From: Betaproteobacteria bacterium
GTDB taxonomy: Bacteria > Pseudomonadota > Gammaproteobacteria > Burkholderiales > Rhodocyclaceae
Direction: 5' to 3'
Length of the DNA: 5,239 nucleotides
Assembly (NCBI GenBank): GCA_028868235.1
Contig: JAGWUW010000206.1
Coordinates: forward strand, 1 to 5,239
A program made the translations under genes and the position numbers. Every line of letters starts with the position of its first letter. Positions within the stretch are counted from its first letter, which is position 1. Shown in pieces: positions 1-5,239 of the stretch. Below the pieces are notes generated by a model, which saw nothing but the letters and a program-made list of their open reading frames with translations, was not told where the DNA came from and searched no databases.

Positions 1-1
1 G

Positions 2-115
2 TTTATGGCTGATGCAAATGGGCAGGCGATCTCCAAATATTTTCTTCCGGATGGAATCCATCTTAATCAAGCCGGATATGGGAAATGGATTACTGCTTTG
101 CGGGGGGATACCTGA
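2..115 (+). CDS. SGNH/GDSL-type hydrolase, C-terminal end only (partial)
   Basis: This is the last 37 codons of a gene that enters from the left edge, ending in TGA at 113-115. The translation contains DGIHLNQAGYGKWITAL. Its D-G-x-H-L-N-x-x-G-Y core is the block V signature of SGNH/GDSL esterases, in which the Asp and His belong to the Ser-Asp-His catalytic triad. Such enzymes hydrolyse acyl or acetyl esters of lipids or polysaccharides. Localisation and substrate cannot be judged because the Ser, Gly and Asn blocks lie outside the window. Codon use is AT-richer than in the genes to the right, and no operon link to them is visible. Family assignment rests on this one motif. Confidence 0.7.
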   Translation, partial: FMADANGQAISKYFLPDGIHLNQAGYGKWITALRGDT

Positions 116-395
116 CGGGCTAAGTTGCGGCCAGTCACGTTACTGATCAAAAAGCCAAGGGGCGAAATGCTTGTATCGACCGCCATCATCTCGACCGAAC
201 CGAACGAAGTAATCGCGCCAATTCATGATCGAATGTCAGTGGCTGTGTGGTCGGCATATATTTTTATAGCTTGATCCTTCCAGCACTAATATTGAAGCTC
301 TAAGGGGAGTGTTTGGCCCGTGTGCTGTAGAACTCATGCGAGCCAATCCTATCAGCTCAGCAATAAATCGTATCGGCGTTGATGATGTGGGGGGG

Positions 396-411
396 CTAAT
401 CTGGGGATTAG
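396..411. repeat. Perfect 6-bp inverted repeat (small stem-loop)
   Basis: CTAATC, a TGGG loop and GATTAG form a perfect 6-bp stem with a 4-nt loop. It can be extended by two G-U wobbles and one G-C pair into the flanking GGG and TTC. No T-tract follows, so it is not a standard intrinsic terminator. It could be the end of the upstream unit's transcript, an operator, or chance. Confidence 0.3.
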
Positions 412-608
412 TTCGATAGATCTTCCTCCTGACGATATTTGGTAGGCATGACTCGCCAGGCTTTTTTTATTTGGCTTAGGGTTTTCCCTCAAAGCGCTTG
501 TAATGTCTTCGATTTCGCCGAATACTCTAAATGCGCCGGGACTGCATCTGGACGCGTCGGGGCACCCGGTTCAACAGAGATGTTTGGTCGACAGAACAAG
601 AACCCGCT

Positions 609-614
609 GGAGGA
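609..614 (+). promoter_or_regulatory. Shine-Dalgarno site that fixes the CBS gene start
   Basis: GGAGGA lies 7 nt upstream of the ATG at 622. It is the only strong Shine-Dalgarno match in this reading frame and sits inside the longer open frame that could be drawn from TTG at 439 or ATG at 580. It therefore favours 622 as the start. Confidence 0.8.
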
Positions 615-621
615 TCGAGAC

Positions 622-1206
622 ATGACTTTGCCTGCCAAAGTGCGTACGCACAAGATTGCCAAGAACGTTACTCTGAGCGCTTCCGGATATAACCTGGTTG
701 GCGCCGGTTCCCCCGCCATTGAGGCGATGACCGATTTCCTGCGCGTCAATGTGGTGATGATCGGTGCCGACGAATCGGTTGTGGAGGCCAATGCCCGGAT
801 GATCGCCCGCGGCGTTCGCATGCTGATCGTCAGTGGTGCCCACGATACCGTCCTAGGCTTGATCACCGCACGCGACATTCTTGGCGAGAAGCCGATGCAG
901 GTCGCCCAGGCACGCGGCTGCAAGCGCGATGAACTGCGGGTTGCCGAGCTGATGACGCCGATCAGCCATGTCGATACGCTGTATATGAACGAGGTGCTGC
1001 ATGCCCGGGTGATCGACATTCTCGACGCGCTGAAGCATCTCGGTCGCCAGCATATCCTGGTCGAGGACGTCGATCCGACTTCGGGCTTGCCTCGGGTGCG
1101 CGGTATGTTCTCGGCAACTAACATCGGTCGCCTGCTCGGGGTGCCGGTACTTGGTTTCGAACTGGCCAGCACCTTTGCCGAAATCGAGGCTGCGCTGTCC
1201 AACTGA
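622..1206 (+). CDS. Stand-alone tandem CBS-domain (Bateman module) protein
   Basis: A 194-aa cytosolic protein made almost entirely of two CBS domains. CBS1 spans about residues 33-93, including VVEANARMIARGVRMLIV and VLGLITARDILGE. CBS2 spans about 104-175, beginning RVAELMTP and ending VRGMFSATNIGRLLG. In known families a CBS pair forms a Bateman module that binds adenosine-containing ligands such as AMP, ATP, SAM or NADH and reports energy or cofactor state. There is no fused catalytic domain, membrane segment or signal peptide, so the protein should act on a partner. The frame stays open up to TTG 439, but the extra 61 residues are AT-rich and unlike a CBS protein; GGAGGA before 622 supports the shorter start. 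It lies 15 nt from the sigma54 activator, whose Shine-Dalgarno overlaps this gene's stop codon, so the two are very likely co-transcribed and translationally linked. Its ligand and target are not known from sequence. Confidence 0.9.
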   Translation: MTLPAKVRTHKIAKNVTLSASGYNLVGAGSPAIEAMTDFLRVNVVMIGADESVVEANARMIARGVRMLIVSGAHDTVLGLITARDILGEKPMQVAQARGCKRDELRVAELMTPISHVDTLYMNEVLHARVIDILDALKHLGRQHILVEDVDPTSGLPRVRGMFSATNIGRLLGVPVLGFELASTFAEIEAALSN

Positions 1207-1221
1207 GGAGCCGTTAGCGGC

Positions 1222-2628
1222 ATGAATTCCGCCGAAGAATTGCGCCAACTCGCCTCCGAGTCACTGCTCGCGCATTACGCCGAGTATTGCGAGGGGGCGG
1301 TGATCGTCGATGCCGAGGCGCGCATCGTCTGGATGAACGAACGTTATCCGGAGCGCTTGGGCATTGCGGTTCCAGAATGCGTGGTCGGCCAGGAAATCGA
1401 GAAGATCATTCCCAACAGCCTGATGCGCCAAGTGGTGGACACCGGGCGGCCGATCATGCTCGATATTATGGAATTCGGCGATGCGGCCTTCGTCGTTACC
1501 CGGCTCCCCCTGCACGACAAGGCGGGCAAGGTGCTCGGCGCGGTCGGGTTCATGCTCTACGACGATCCGCGCCACGTACTTTCGCTGATGTCCCGTTACC
1601 ATCGTTTACGTAGCGATCTAGCCGAGGCGAAGAAAAAACTAGCTGAGGCGCGCAAGACGAAATACACCTTTGCCAGCTTCGTCGGTGCCGGAGCGGCGTG
1701 CAGCGCCGTCAAGCAGGCGGCGCGTCGGGCGGCGCGGACAACGGCTTCGGTGCTTATCCTGGGTGAAACGGGAACTGGCAAGGAATTGCTGGCACAGGCT
1801 ATCCACGCTGCCAGCGCACGGATTGACGCTCCCTTTGTCGCCGTGAACATCGCCGCCGTGCCTGAAACCTTGCTCGAAGCGGAATTCTTCGGTGTTGCGC
1901 CGGGTGCCTATACCGGTGCTGAGCGTGGTGGTCGTGACGGCAAGTTCAAGCTGGCGGATGGCGGAACCCTGTTCCTCGACGAAATTGGCGACATGTCGCC
2001 CGCGCTCCAGGCCAAGTTGTTGCGCACCTTGCAGGAAGGCGAGTTCGAGCCAGTCGGTTCGAACCGGTTGACTACCGTCGATGTGCGGGTCATTGCGGCA
2101 ACCAGCCGGAATCTGGAAAAAATGGTCGCCGATGGGCAGTTCCGCGCCGACCTTTATTATCGGCTCAACGTCATCACCCTGCGCACGCCGCCGTTGCGCG
2201 AGCGGCTCGAGGATTTTTCCCTGCTGGCCGATTATTTGGTCGATTCGATCTGCCGCAACCAGGGCATGCCACCGCGCGGGATCAGCGCCGGCGCAATCAA
2301 TCGCCTGTGCCGGCATGACTGGCCGGGCAATGTCCGGGAATTGGCCAATGTGCTGGAGCGGGCGCTGCTGATGTCGGACAGCGACACACTGGAGGCCGAT
2401 GACCTCGATGCGGTCATGCCATCGCTGCTGCTGGAGTCGCCGAAAGTGGTCAACTTGCGCCCGGTGGGTATGGCCGAGGCTGTGGCCCAGGCCGAGCGGG
2501 AGGCTATCCGCCTGGCACTGCTCAGCGCTAGGGGAAACAAGGCAGAGGCGGCACGCCAACTCGGTATTTCCCGGGCGGCGTTGTACGAAAAGATGGCCTC
2601 CCTGGGCGTTGATGCTCAGCTGGCGTGA
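1222..2628 (+). CDS. Sigma54-dependent transcriptional activator (PAS - AAA+ - Fis HTH)
   Basis: A 468-aa bacterial enhancer-binding protein. Residues about 18-115 form a PAS-like sensor (GAVIVDAEARIVWMNERY, later GKVLGAVGFMLYDD). There is no receiver domain or phospho-acceptor context, so direct ligand or partner sensing is likely. A charged helical linker (about 124-146, SDLAEAKKKLAEARK) precedes the AAA+ domain (about 150-385). That domain has Walker A GETGTGKE (181-188), the sigma54-contact loop GAYTGA (228-233, Tyr where most relatives have Phe), Walker B GGTLFLDE (247-254), arginine fingers near FRADLYYR (307-314) and WPGNVREL (367-374). A Fis-type HTH lies at about 439-462 (NKAEAARQLGISRAALYEK). 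It uses ATP to remodel sigma54-RNA polymerase at -24/-12 promoters. GAGGAG at 1205-1210 overlaps the CBS stop and lies 11 nt from ATG. The tandem sites and sigma54 promoter directly downstream make the permease operon its obvious target. It resembles the HbcR/RocR-like group, but I assign no gene symbol. Confidence 0.95.
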   Translation: MNSAEELRQLASESLLAHYAEYCEGAVIVDAEARIVWMNERYPERLGIAVPECVVGQEIEKIIPNSLMRQVVDTGRPIMLDIMEFGDAAFVVTRLPLHDKAGKVLGAVGFMLYDDPRHVLSLMSRYHRLRSDLAEAKKKLAEARKTKYTFASFVGAGAACSAVKQAARRAARTTASVLILGETGTGKELLAQAIHAASARIDAPFVAVNIAAVPETLLEAEFFGVAPGAYTGAERGGRDGKFKLADGGTLFLDEIGDMSPALQAKLLRTLQEGEFEPVGSNRLTTVDVRVIAATSRNLEKMVADGQFRADLYYRLNVITLRTPPLRERLEDFSLLADYLVDSICRNQGMPPRGISAGAINRLCRHDWPGNVRELANVLERALLMSDSDTLEADDLDAVMPSLLLESPKVVNLRPVGMAEAVAQAEREAIRLALLSARGNKAEAARQLGISRAALYEKMASLGVDAQLA

Positions 2629-2630
2629 GT

Positions 2631-2669
2631 TGTCTGCCATTCCGGACACTGTGTCTGATCAGGCAAACA
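2631..2669. promoter_or_regulatory. Candidate tandem enhancer (UAS) for the sigma54 activator
   Basis: Two 18-bp sites, TGTCTGCCATTCCGGACA (2631-2648) and TGTCTGATCAGGCAAACA (2652-2669), both fit TGTCTG-N9-ACA, that is TGT-N12-ACA. They match at 10 of 18 positions and start 21 bp apart, two helical turns, so dimers would sit on the same face of the DNA. Their junction forms the perfect palindrome GACAC-T-GTGTC (2645-2655). Site centres lie about 121 and 100 bp upstream of the predicted transcription start, the usual distance for enhancer-binding proteins with Fis-type HTH domains. The array begins 2 bp after the activator's stop codon. Binding is inferred, not shown. Confidence 0.6.
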
Positions 2670-2717
2670 GACGGAGCGCATCATCCAGCTTCGCAGTTTT
2701 CGAAATTCCATATTGTT

Positions 2718-2730
2718 CAATGAGTTGAAT
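2718..2730 (-). promoter_or_regulatory. Candidate IHF binding site
   Basis: CAATGAGTTGAAT matches the reverse form of the IHF consensus (YAANNNNTTGATW) with a single mismatch at a fixed position. An AT-rich stretch lies beside it (about 2697-2730). It sits between the tandem enhancer sites and the -24 element, where IHF bends DNA to bring an activator onto sigma54 polymerase. Its centre, about -37, is somewhat close to the promoter, so this is moderate evidence. Confidence 0.4.
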
Positions 2731-2734
2731 GTGC

Positions 2735-2749
2735 TGGCACATCCCGTGC
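2735..2749 (+). promoter_or_regulatory. Sigma54 (-24/-12) promoter of the permease operon
   Basis: TGGCAC-ATCCC-GTGC matches the sigma54 consensus TGGCAC-N5-TTGC at all but one of the specified positions. The invariant GG (2736-2737) and GC (2748-2749) have the required 10 bp between them. The predicted transcription start is about 2761, giving a leader of about 29 nt to the GTG at 2790. Its place just downstream of a sigma54 activator gene supports function. Confidence 0.8.
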
Positions 2750-2777
2750 GTAGGTAGTGGCTTTACAACAATTCCTG

Positions 2778-2784
2778 AAGGAGA
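2778..2784 (+). promoter_or_regulatory. Shine-Dalgarno site that fixes the permease GTG start
   Basis: AAGGAGA lies 5 nt before GTG 2790. The alternative in-frame GTG at 2757 would lie upstream of the predicted transcription start (about 2761) and would place this Shine-Dalgarno inside the coding region, so 2790 is preferred. Confidence 0.85.
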
Positions 2785-2789
2785 CAATC

Positions 2790-4187
2790 GTGGACTTTCT
2801 GATCGTGCTGGCATCGCTGGCGTTCTTGATGTTTGTGGCCTATCGTGGCTACAGCGTCATCCTGTTTGCCCCTATTGCGGCTCTGGGGGCCGTATTGTTC
2901 GTCGATCACAACTTGGTCGCGCCTATGTTTACCGGCCTGTTCATGGACAAGATGGTCGGTTTCGTAAAGAACTTCTTCCCGGTCTTCCTGCTCGGTGCGG
3001 TATTCGGCAAGGTGATCGAACTGTCGGGTTTCTCAAAATCCATCGTCGCCGCGGTGATCAAAATCATTGGTCGTGAGCGGGCCATGCTGGCCATCGTCGT
3101 TGTCTGTGCGCTACTAACTTACGGCGGCGTATCACTGTTCGTGGTTGTCTTCGCGGTCTATCCGTTTGCGGCGGAAATGTTTCGCCAGGGCGGCATCCCG
3201 AAGCGGTTGATTCCCGGCACCATCGCACTTGGCGCCTTCACCTTCACCATGGATTCGCTGCCGGGTACGCCGCAGATTCAGAATATTATCCCGACCACCT
3301 TCTTCAAGACTGACATCTACGCTGCGCCGTGGCTGGGTGTAATCGGCGCCACCTTCATCCTGATTTGTGGCCTGAGCTATCTGGAATGGTGTCGTCGTCG
3401 TGCTGCCGCTGCCGGTGAAGGGTACGGCGAAGGGCACAGCAACGAGCCTGAGCCGATCGATAGCGCCAATCTGGCTCATCCGCTCATCGCCCTGCTGCCG
3501 CTGGTCATGGTCGGCGTTATGAACAAGGTGTTTACCGCAGCCATCCCGGCGCTCTATGGTGAGAAGGTCTCCTTCATCCCCGCCGTCATCGGCAAGGCGG
3601 CACCCGTTGTTCAGCAGACCAAGGCGGTGGCGGCCATCTGGGCGGTCGAGGGAGCCCTGCTGATTGGCATTGCAACGGTGTTCCTGTTCGGTTGGAAGAT
3701 GGTGTCCGCTAAGTTTGCCGAAGGCAGCAAGAGCGCTATTGGCGGTGCCCTGCTGGCGACGATGAATACCGCTTCCGAATACGGTTTCGGTGCGGTGATC
3801 GCTGCGCTGCCCGGCTTCCTGGTGGTCGCTAACGCGCTGTCGGCAATTCCCAATCCGTTGATCAACGAGGCGATTACCGTCACATCGCTGGCCGGTATTA
3901 CCGGCTCGGCTTCGGGCGGCATGGGCATCGCGCTGGCTGCGATGGCCGAAACCTTCATCGCCAATGCGCAGGCAGCCGGCATACCGCTCGAAGTGTTCCA
4001 CCGGGTCGCCTCGATGGCATCCGGCGGCATGGATACCTTGCCGCATAACGGCGCGGTGATCACGCTGCTGGCAGTGACTGGCCTGACCCATCGTCAGTCA
4101 TACAAGGACATCTTCGCTATTACCTGCATCAAGACGCTGGCTGTCTTTGTGGTGATCGGGGTTTTCTACGCTACCGGTATCGTCTGA
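2790..4187 (+). CDS. GntP-superfamily permease (short-chain hydroxy/keto-carboxylate uptake)
   Basis: A 465-aa inner-membrane transporter with about 12 hydrophobic segments, for example residues 3-18, 22-38, 60-78, 98-126, 139-154, 178-198, 228-246, 281-302, 335-350 and 443-463. Two family-like loops stand out: [11 protein letters not shown] (155-165) and [13 protein letters not shown] (411-423), one in each half, consistent with an inverted two-fold architecture. A charged cytosolic loop (about 200-226) separates the halves. Members of the GntP/CitMHS-related group import gluconate, 3-hydroxybutyrate or similar small carboxylates with protons. This subtype resembles annotated D-beta-hydroxybutyrate permeases more than classical gluconate permeases, but the substrate is inferred only. 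Translation starts at GTG 2790, set by AAGGAGA. The gene is first in a sigma54-controlled operon, and the CoA-transferase follows 28 nt downstream with no terminator between them. The 465-aa length is normal for the family. Confidence 0.88.
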   Translation: MDFLIVLASLAFLMFVAYRGYSVILFAPIAALGAVLFVDHNLVAPMFTGLFMDKMVGFVKNFFPVFLLGAVFGKVIELSGFSKSIVAAVIKIIGRERAMLAIVVVCALLTYGGVSLFVVVFAVYPFAAEMFRQGGIPKRLIPGTIALGAFTFTMDSLPGTPQIQNIIPTTFFKTDIYAAPWLGVIGATFILICGLSYLEWCRRRAAAAGEGYGEGHSNEPEPIDSANLAHPLIALLPLVMVGVMNKVFTAAIPALYGEKVSFIPAVIGKAAPVVQQTKAVAAIWAVEGALLIGIATVFLFGWKMVSAKFAEGSKSAIGGALLATMNTASEYGFGAVIAALPGFLVVANALSAIPNPLINEAITVTSLAGITGSASGGMGIALAAMAETFIANAQAAGIPLEVFHRVASMASGGMDTLPHNGAVITLLAVTGLTHRQSYKDIFAITCIKTLAVFVVIGVFYATGIV

Positions 4188-4203
4188 AGCAGATAAAAAC
4201 AGC

Positions 4204-4209
4204 GAGGAG
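4204..4209 (+). promoter_or_regulatory. Shine-Dalgarno site that fixes the CoA-transferase start
   Basis: GAGGAG lies 6 nt before ATG 4216. The in-frame ATG at 4210 directly abuts it and is too close; ATG 4237 is too far. This decides for 4216. Confidence 0.7.
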
Positions 4210-4215
4210 ATGAAC

Positions 4216-5239
4216 ATGCCAGTTTCACGTCACCCCATGGCGAACTCGCTGCGCGCATCCGACACCGGCAAGGTGGTGTCGGCCCGCGACGCGGTGCGCC
4301 TTATCCGCGATGGCGATACAGTCGCTACCGGCGGTTTCGTCGGCATCGGCTTTGCCGAAAACATTGCTATCGCACTCGAGCAGCGCTTTGTCGAAAGCCA
4401 GGGCGTCGATGTCGAAGGCCAGGGTAGTCCGCGCAACCTGACGCTGGTTTACGCTGCCGGCCAAGGCGACGGCAAGGAGCGCGGCCTCAATCACCTCGGT
4501 CACGATGGCCTGTTGGCCAAGGTGATCGGAGGGCACTGGGGACTGGTCCCCAAGGTGCAGGCGTTGGCCGTGGCCAACCGGATTGAAGCATACAACCTGC
4601 CCCAGGGCGTCATCACCCACTTGTTCCGCGACATCGCTGCCGGCAAGCCGGGGACGATCACCCGGGTCGGCCTGGGCACCTTCGTCGACCCTCGTTTCGG
4701 TGGTGGCAAACTGAATGCCATGACGACGAAGGATATTGTTCGGATCATGGAAATCGATGGCGAGGAATACCTGTTCTATAAGGCTTTCCCCATCCACGTC
4801 GGGATCATCCGCGGCACGACGGCCGACCCGGACGGCAATATTACAATGGAGAAGGAGGCGCTGACCCTGGAGGCGCAAGCCATTGCGATGGCAGCCAAGA
4901 ATTCGGGCGGTATTGTGATCGCTCAGGTCGAGCGGGTGGCTGAGCGCGGCACGCTGAACCCGCGCCAGGTAAAGATCCCCGGTATTCTGGTTGATTGTGT
5001 GGTGGTCGCCGAGAAGCCCGAATACCACATGCAGACTTTCGCCGAACCGTATAGTCCGGCCTTCGCTGGCGAGATCAAGGTGCCAATGTCGGCTATCCCG
5101 GCCATGGACATGAGCGAGCGCAAGATCATTGCCCGGCGGGCGGCGATGGAACTCAAGGCCAACGCTGTGGTGAACCTCGGCATCGGCATGCCGGAGGGGG
5201 TAGCCAACGTGGCGGCCGAGGAGCACATCATCGAGTTGC
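4216..5239 (+). CDS. Acyl-CoA:acetate/3-ketoacid CoA-transferase, YdiF/Pct-like (partial, 3' end missing)
   Basis: The first 341 residues of a cytosolic family I CoA-transferase; relatives are about 520-540 aa, so roughly the last 200 are off the window. These enzymes move CoA between carboxylates through a glutamyl-CoA thioester intermediate. Visible signatures are [14 protein letters not shown] (32-45), [17 protein letters not shown] (78-94), [10 protein letters not shown] (104-113), [21 protein letters not shown] (126-146), [10 protein letters not shown] (151-160) and the start of the second (AtoA-like) half at about 300, with [11 protein letters not shown] (320-330). The catalytic Glu, expected in a T-x-E-x-G context, should fall about ten residues past the edge and cannot be checked. 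Two oddities: Ala47 in GFAEN, where relatives as I recall them have Pro, and a longer loop at about 60-73. It follows the permease by 28 nt and presumably activates the imported acid. The acyl substrate (acetoacetate, propionate, lactate, 3-hydroxybutyrate or other) is undetermined. Confidence 0.93.
   Translation, partial: MPVSRHPMANSLRASDTGKVVSARDAVRLIRDGDTVATGGFVGIGFAENIAIALEQRFVESQGVDVEGQGSPRNLTLVYAAGQGDGKERGLNHLGHDGLLAKVIGGHWGLVPKVQALAVANRIEAYNLPQGVITHLFRDIAAGKPGTITRVGLGTFVDPRFGGGKLNAMTTKDIVRIMEIDGEEYLFYKAFPIHVGIIRGTTADPDGNITMEKEALTLEAQAIAMAAKNSGGIVIAQVERVAERGTLNPRQVKIPGILVDCVVVAEKPEYHMQTFAEPYSPAFAGEIKVPMSAIPAMDMSERKIIARRAAMELKANAVVNLGIGMPEGVANVAAEEHIIEL

Larger units (their letters stand above)
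116..621. other. AT-richer intergenic junction with no convincing gene
   Basis: About 500 bases lie between the hydrolase end and the CBS gene. Composition is clearly AT-richer up to roughly base 535 and then shifts to the GC-rich style of the operon. Open stretches are short: 140-226 on the minus strand (28 codons) and 270-419 on the plus strand (49 codons, no initiation codon at its beginning). Neither has a credible ribosome binding site. Small structures include a perfect 6-bp inverted repeat at 396-411, AGGG-TTTT-CCCT at 478-489, a T7 run at 462-468 and the palindrome AAGCGCTT near 492-499. I found no clear sigma70 or sigma54 promoter for the CBS gene, although one must lie here or further upstream. 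A weak TTGTAA (498-503)/TACTCT (523-528) pair has a poor 19-bp spacing. Confidence 0.6.

Noticed and set aside
140..226. 28-codon minus-strand open frame in the left intergenic region.
   Set aside because: An in-frame stop lies four codons before the ATG, there is no Shine-Dalgarno, and the length is within chance expectation.
445..468. Possible intrinsic terminator: GGC...GCC followed by a T7 run.
   Set aside because: The stem is only 3 bp, with a mismatch immediately outside and extra bases between stem and T-run; too weak to call.
551..565. Possible sigma54 promoter (TGG...GC) upstream of the CBS gene.
   Set aside because: GG-N10-GC spacing occurs, but neither the GCAC part of the -24 box nor the TTGC of the -12 box is present.
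439..621. N-terminal extension of the CBS protein from TTG 439 (or ATG 580).
   Set aside because: The extension is AT-rich and unlike CBS sequence, and it has no good ribosome binding site. GGAGGA lies 7 nt before ATG 622, where the family-like sequence begins.
1639..2649. Long minus-strand open frame opposite the activator gene.
   Set aside because: Its translation has no recognisable domain and lies wholly opposite a protein with complete AAA+ motifs. Such antisense frames are usual in GC-rich genes.
2653..2672. GTCTG...CAGAC hairpin as a terminator of the activator gene.
   Set aside because: A 5-bp stem with a 10-nt loop and no T-tract; the same bases are better explained as part of the phased tandem binding sites.
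2757..2789. Earlier GTG start for the permease at 2757.
   Set aside because: It would lie upstream of the predicted sigma54 transcript start (about 2761), lacks its own Shine-Dalgarno, and would swallow the AAGGAGA that serves GTG 2790.
4225..5226. Long minus-strand open frame opposite the CoA-transferase.
   Set aside because: His/Arg/Asp-rich shadow translation without domain signatures; the plus strand encodes a clear family I CoA-transferase.
1..5239. CRISPR array, tRNA/rRNA gene, insertion sequence or toxin-antitoxin pair.
   Set aside because: No regularly spaced direct repeats, cloverleaf or rRNA sequence, transposase motifs or paired small genes are visible on either strand.

Overview
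The window looks like chromosomal DNA of a GC-rich proteobacterium. A betaproteobacterium of the Rhodocyclales type (Dechloromonas/Azonexus-like) is my best guess, from the recalled resemblance of the proteins and the codon use. That placement is an inference; no rRNA or marker gene is present.

Layout, left to right, all genes on the + strand. Bases 2-115 are the last 37 codons of an SGNH/GDSL-type hydrolase whose body lies upstream. Bases 116-621 hold no convincing gene and are visibly AT-richer than what follows; they look like a junction between unrelated gene clusters. From 622 a compact regulator pair begins: a tandem-CBS (Bateman) protein (622-1206), then 15 nt later a sigma54-dependent activator with a PAS-like sensor, AAA+ domain and Fis-type HTH (1222-2628). 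A 161-bp control region follows. It holds two tandem 18-bp TGTCTG-type sites starting exactly 21 bp apart, a near-consensus IHF site and a good -24/-12 sigma54 promoter. That promoter faces a GntP-superfamily permease (2790-4187, GTG start) and, 28 nt further on, a family I acyl-CoA:acetate/3-ketoacid CoA-transferase (4216 to the window end, truncated).

Together the genes read as one carboxylic-acid utilisation module. The permease imports a short-chain (hydroxy/keto) carboxylate and the CoA-transferase activates it. The PAS activator, perhaps tuned by the adenylate-sensing CBS partner, switches on transcription with sigma54 and IHF. The nearest known arrangement I can recall is the HbcR-controlled 3-hydroxybutyrate operon of Pseudomonas aeruginosa, which also has a sigma54 activator beside a GntP-type permease. 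The substrate here cannot be read from the sequence. The most informative parts of the window are the 2631-2749 control region and the pairing of a stand-alone CBS protein with a sigma54 activator.
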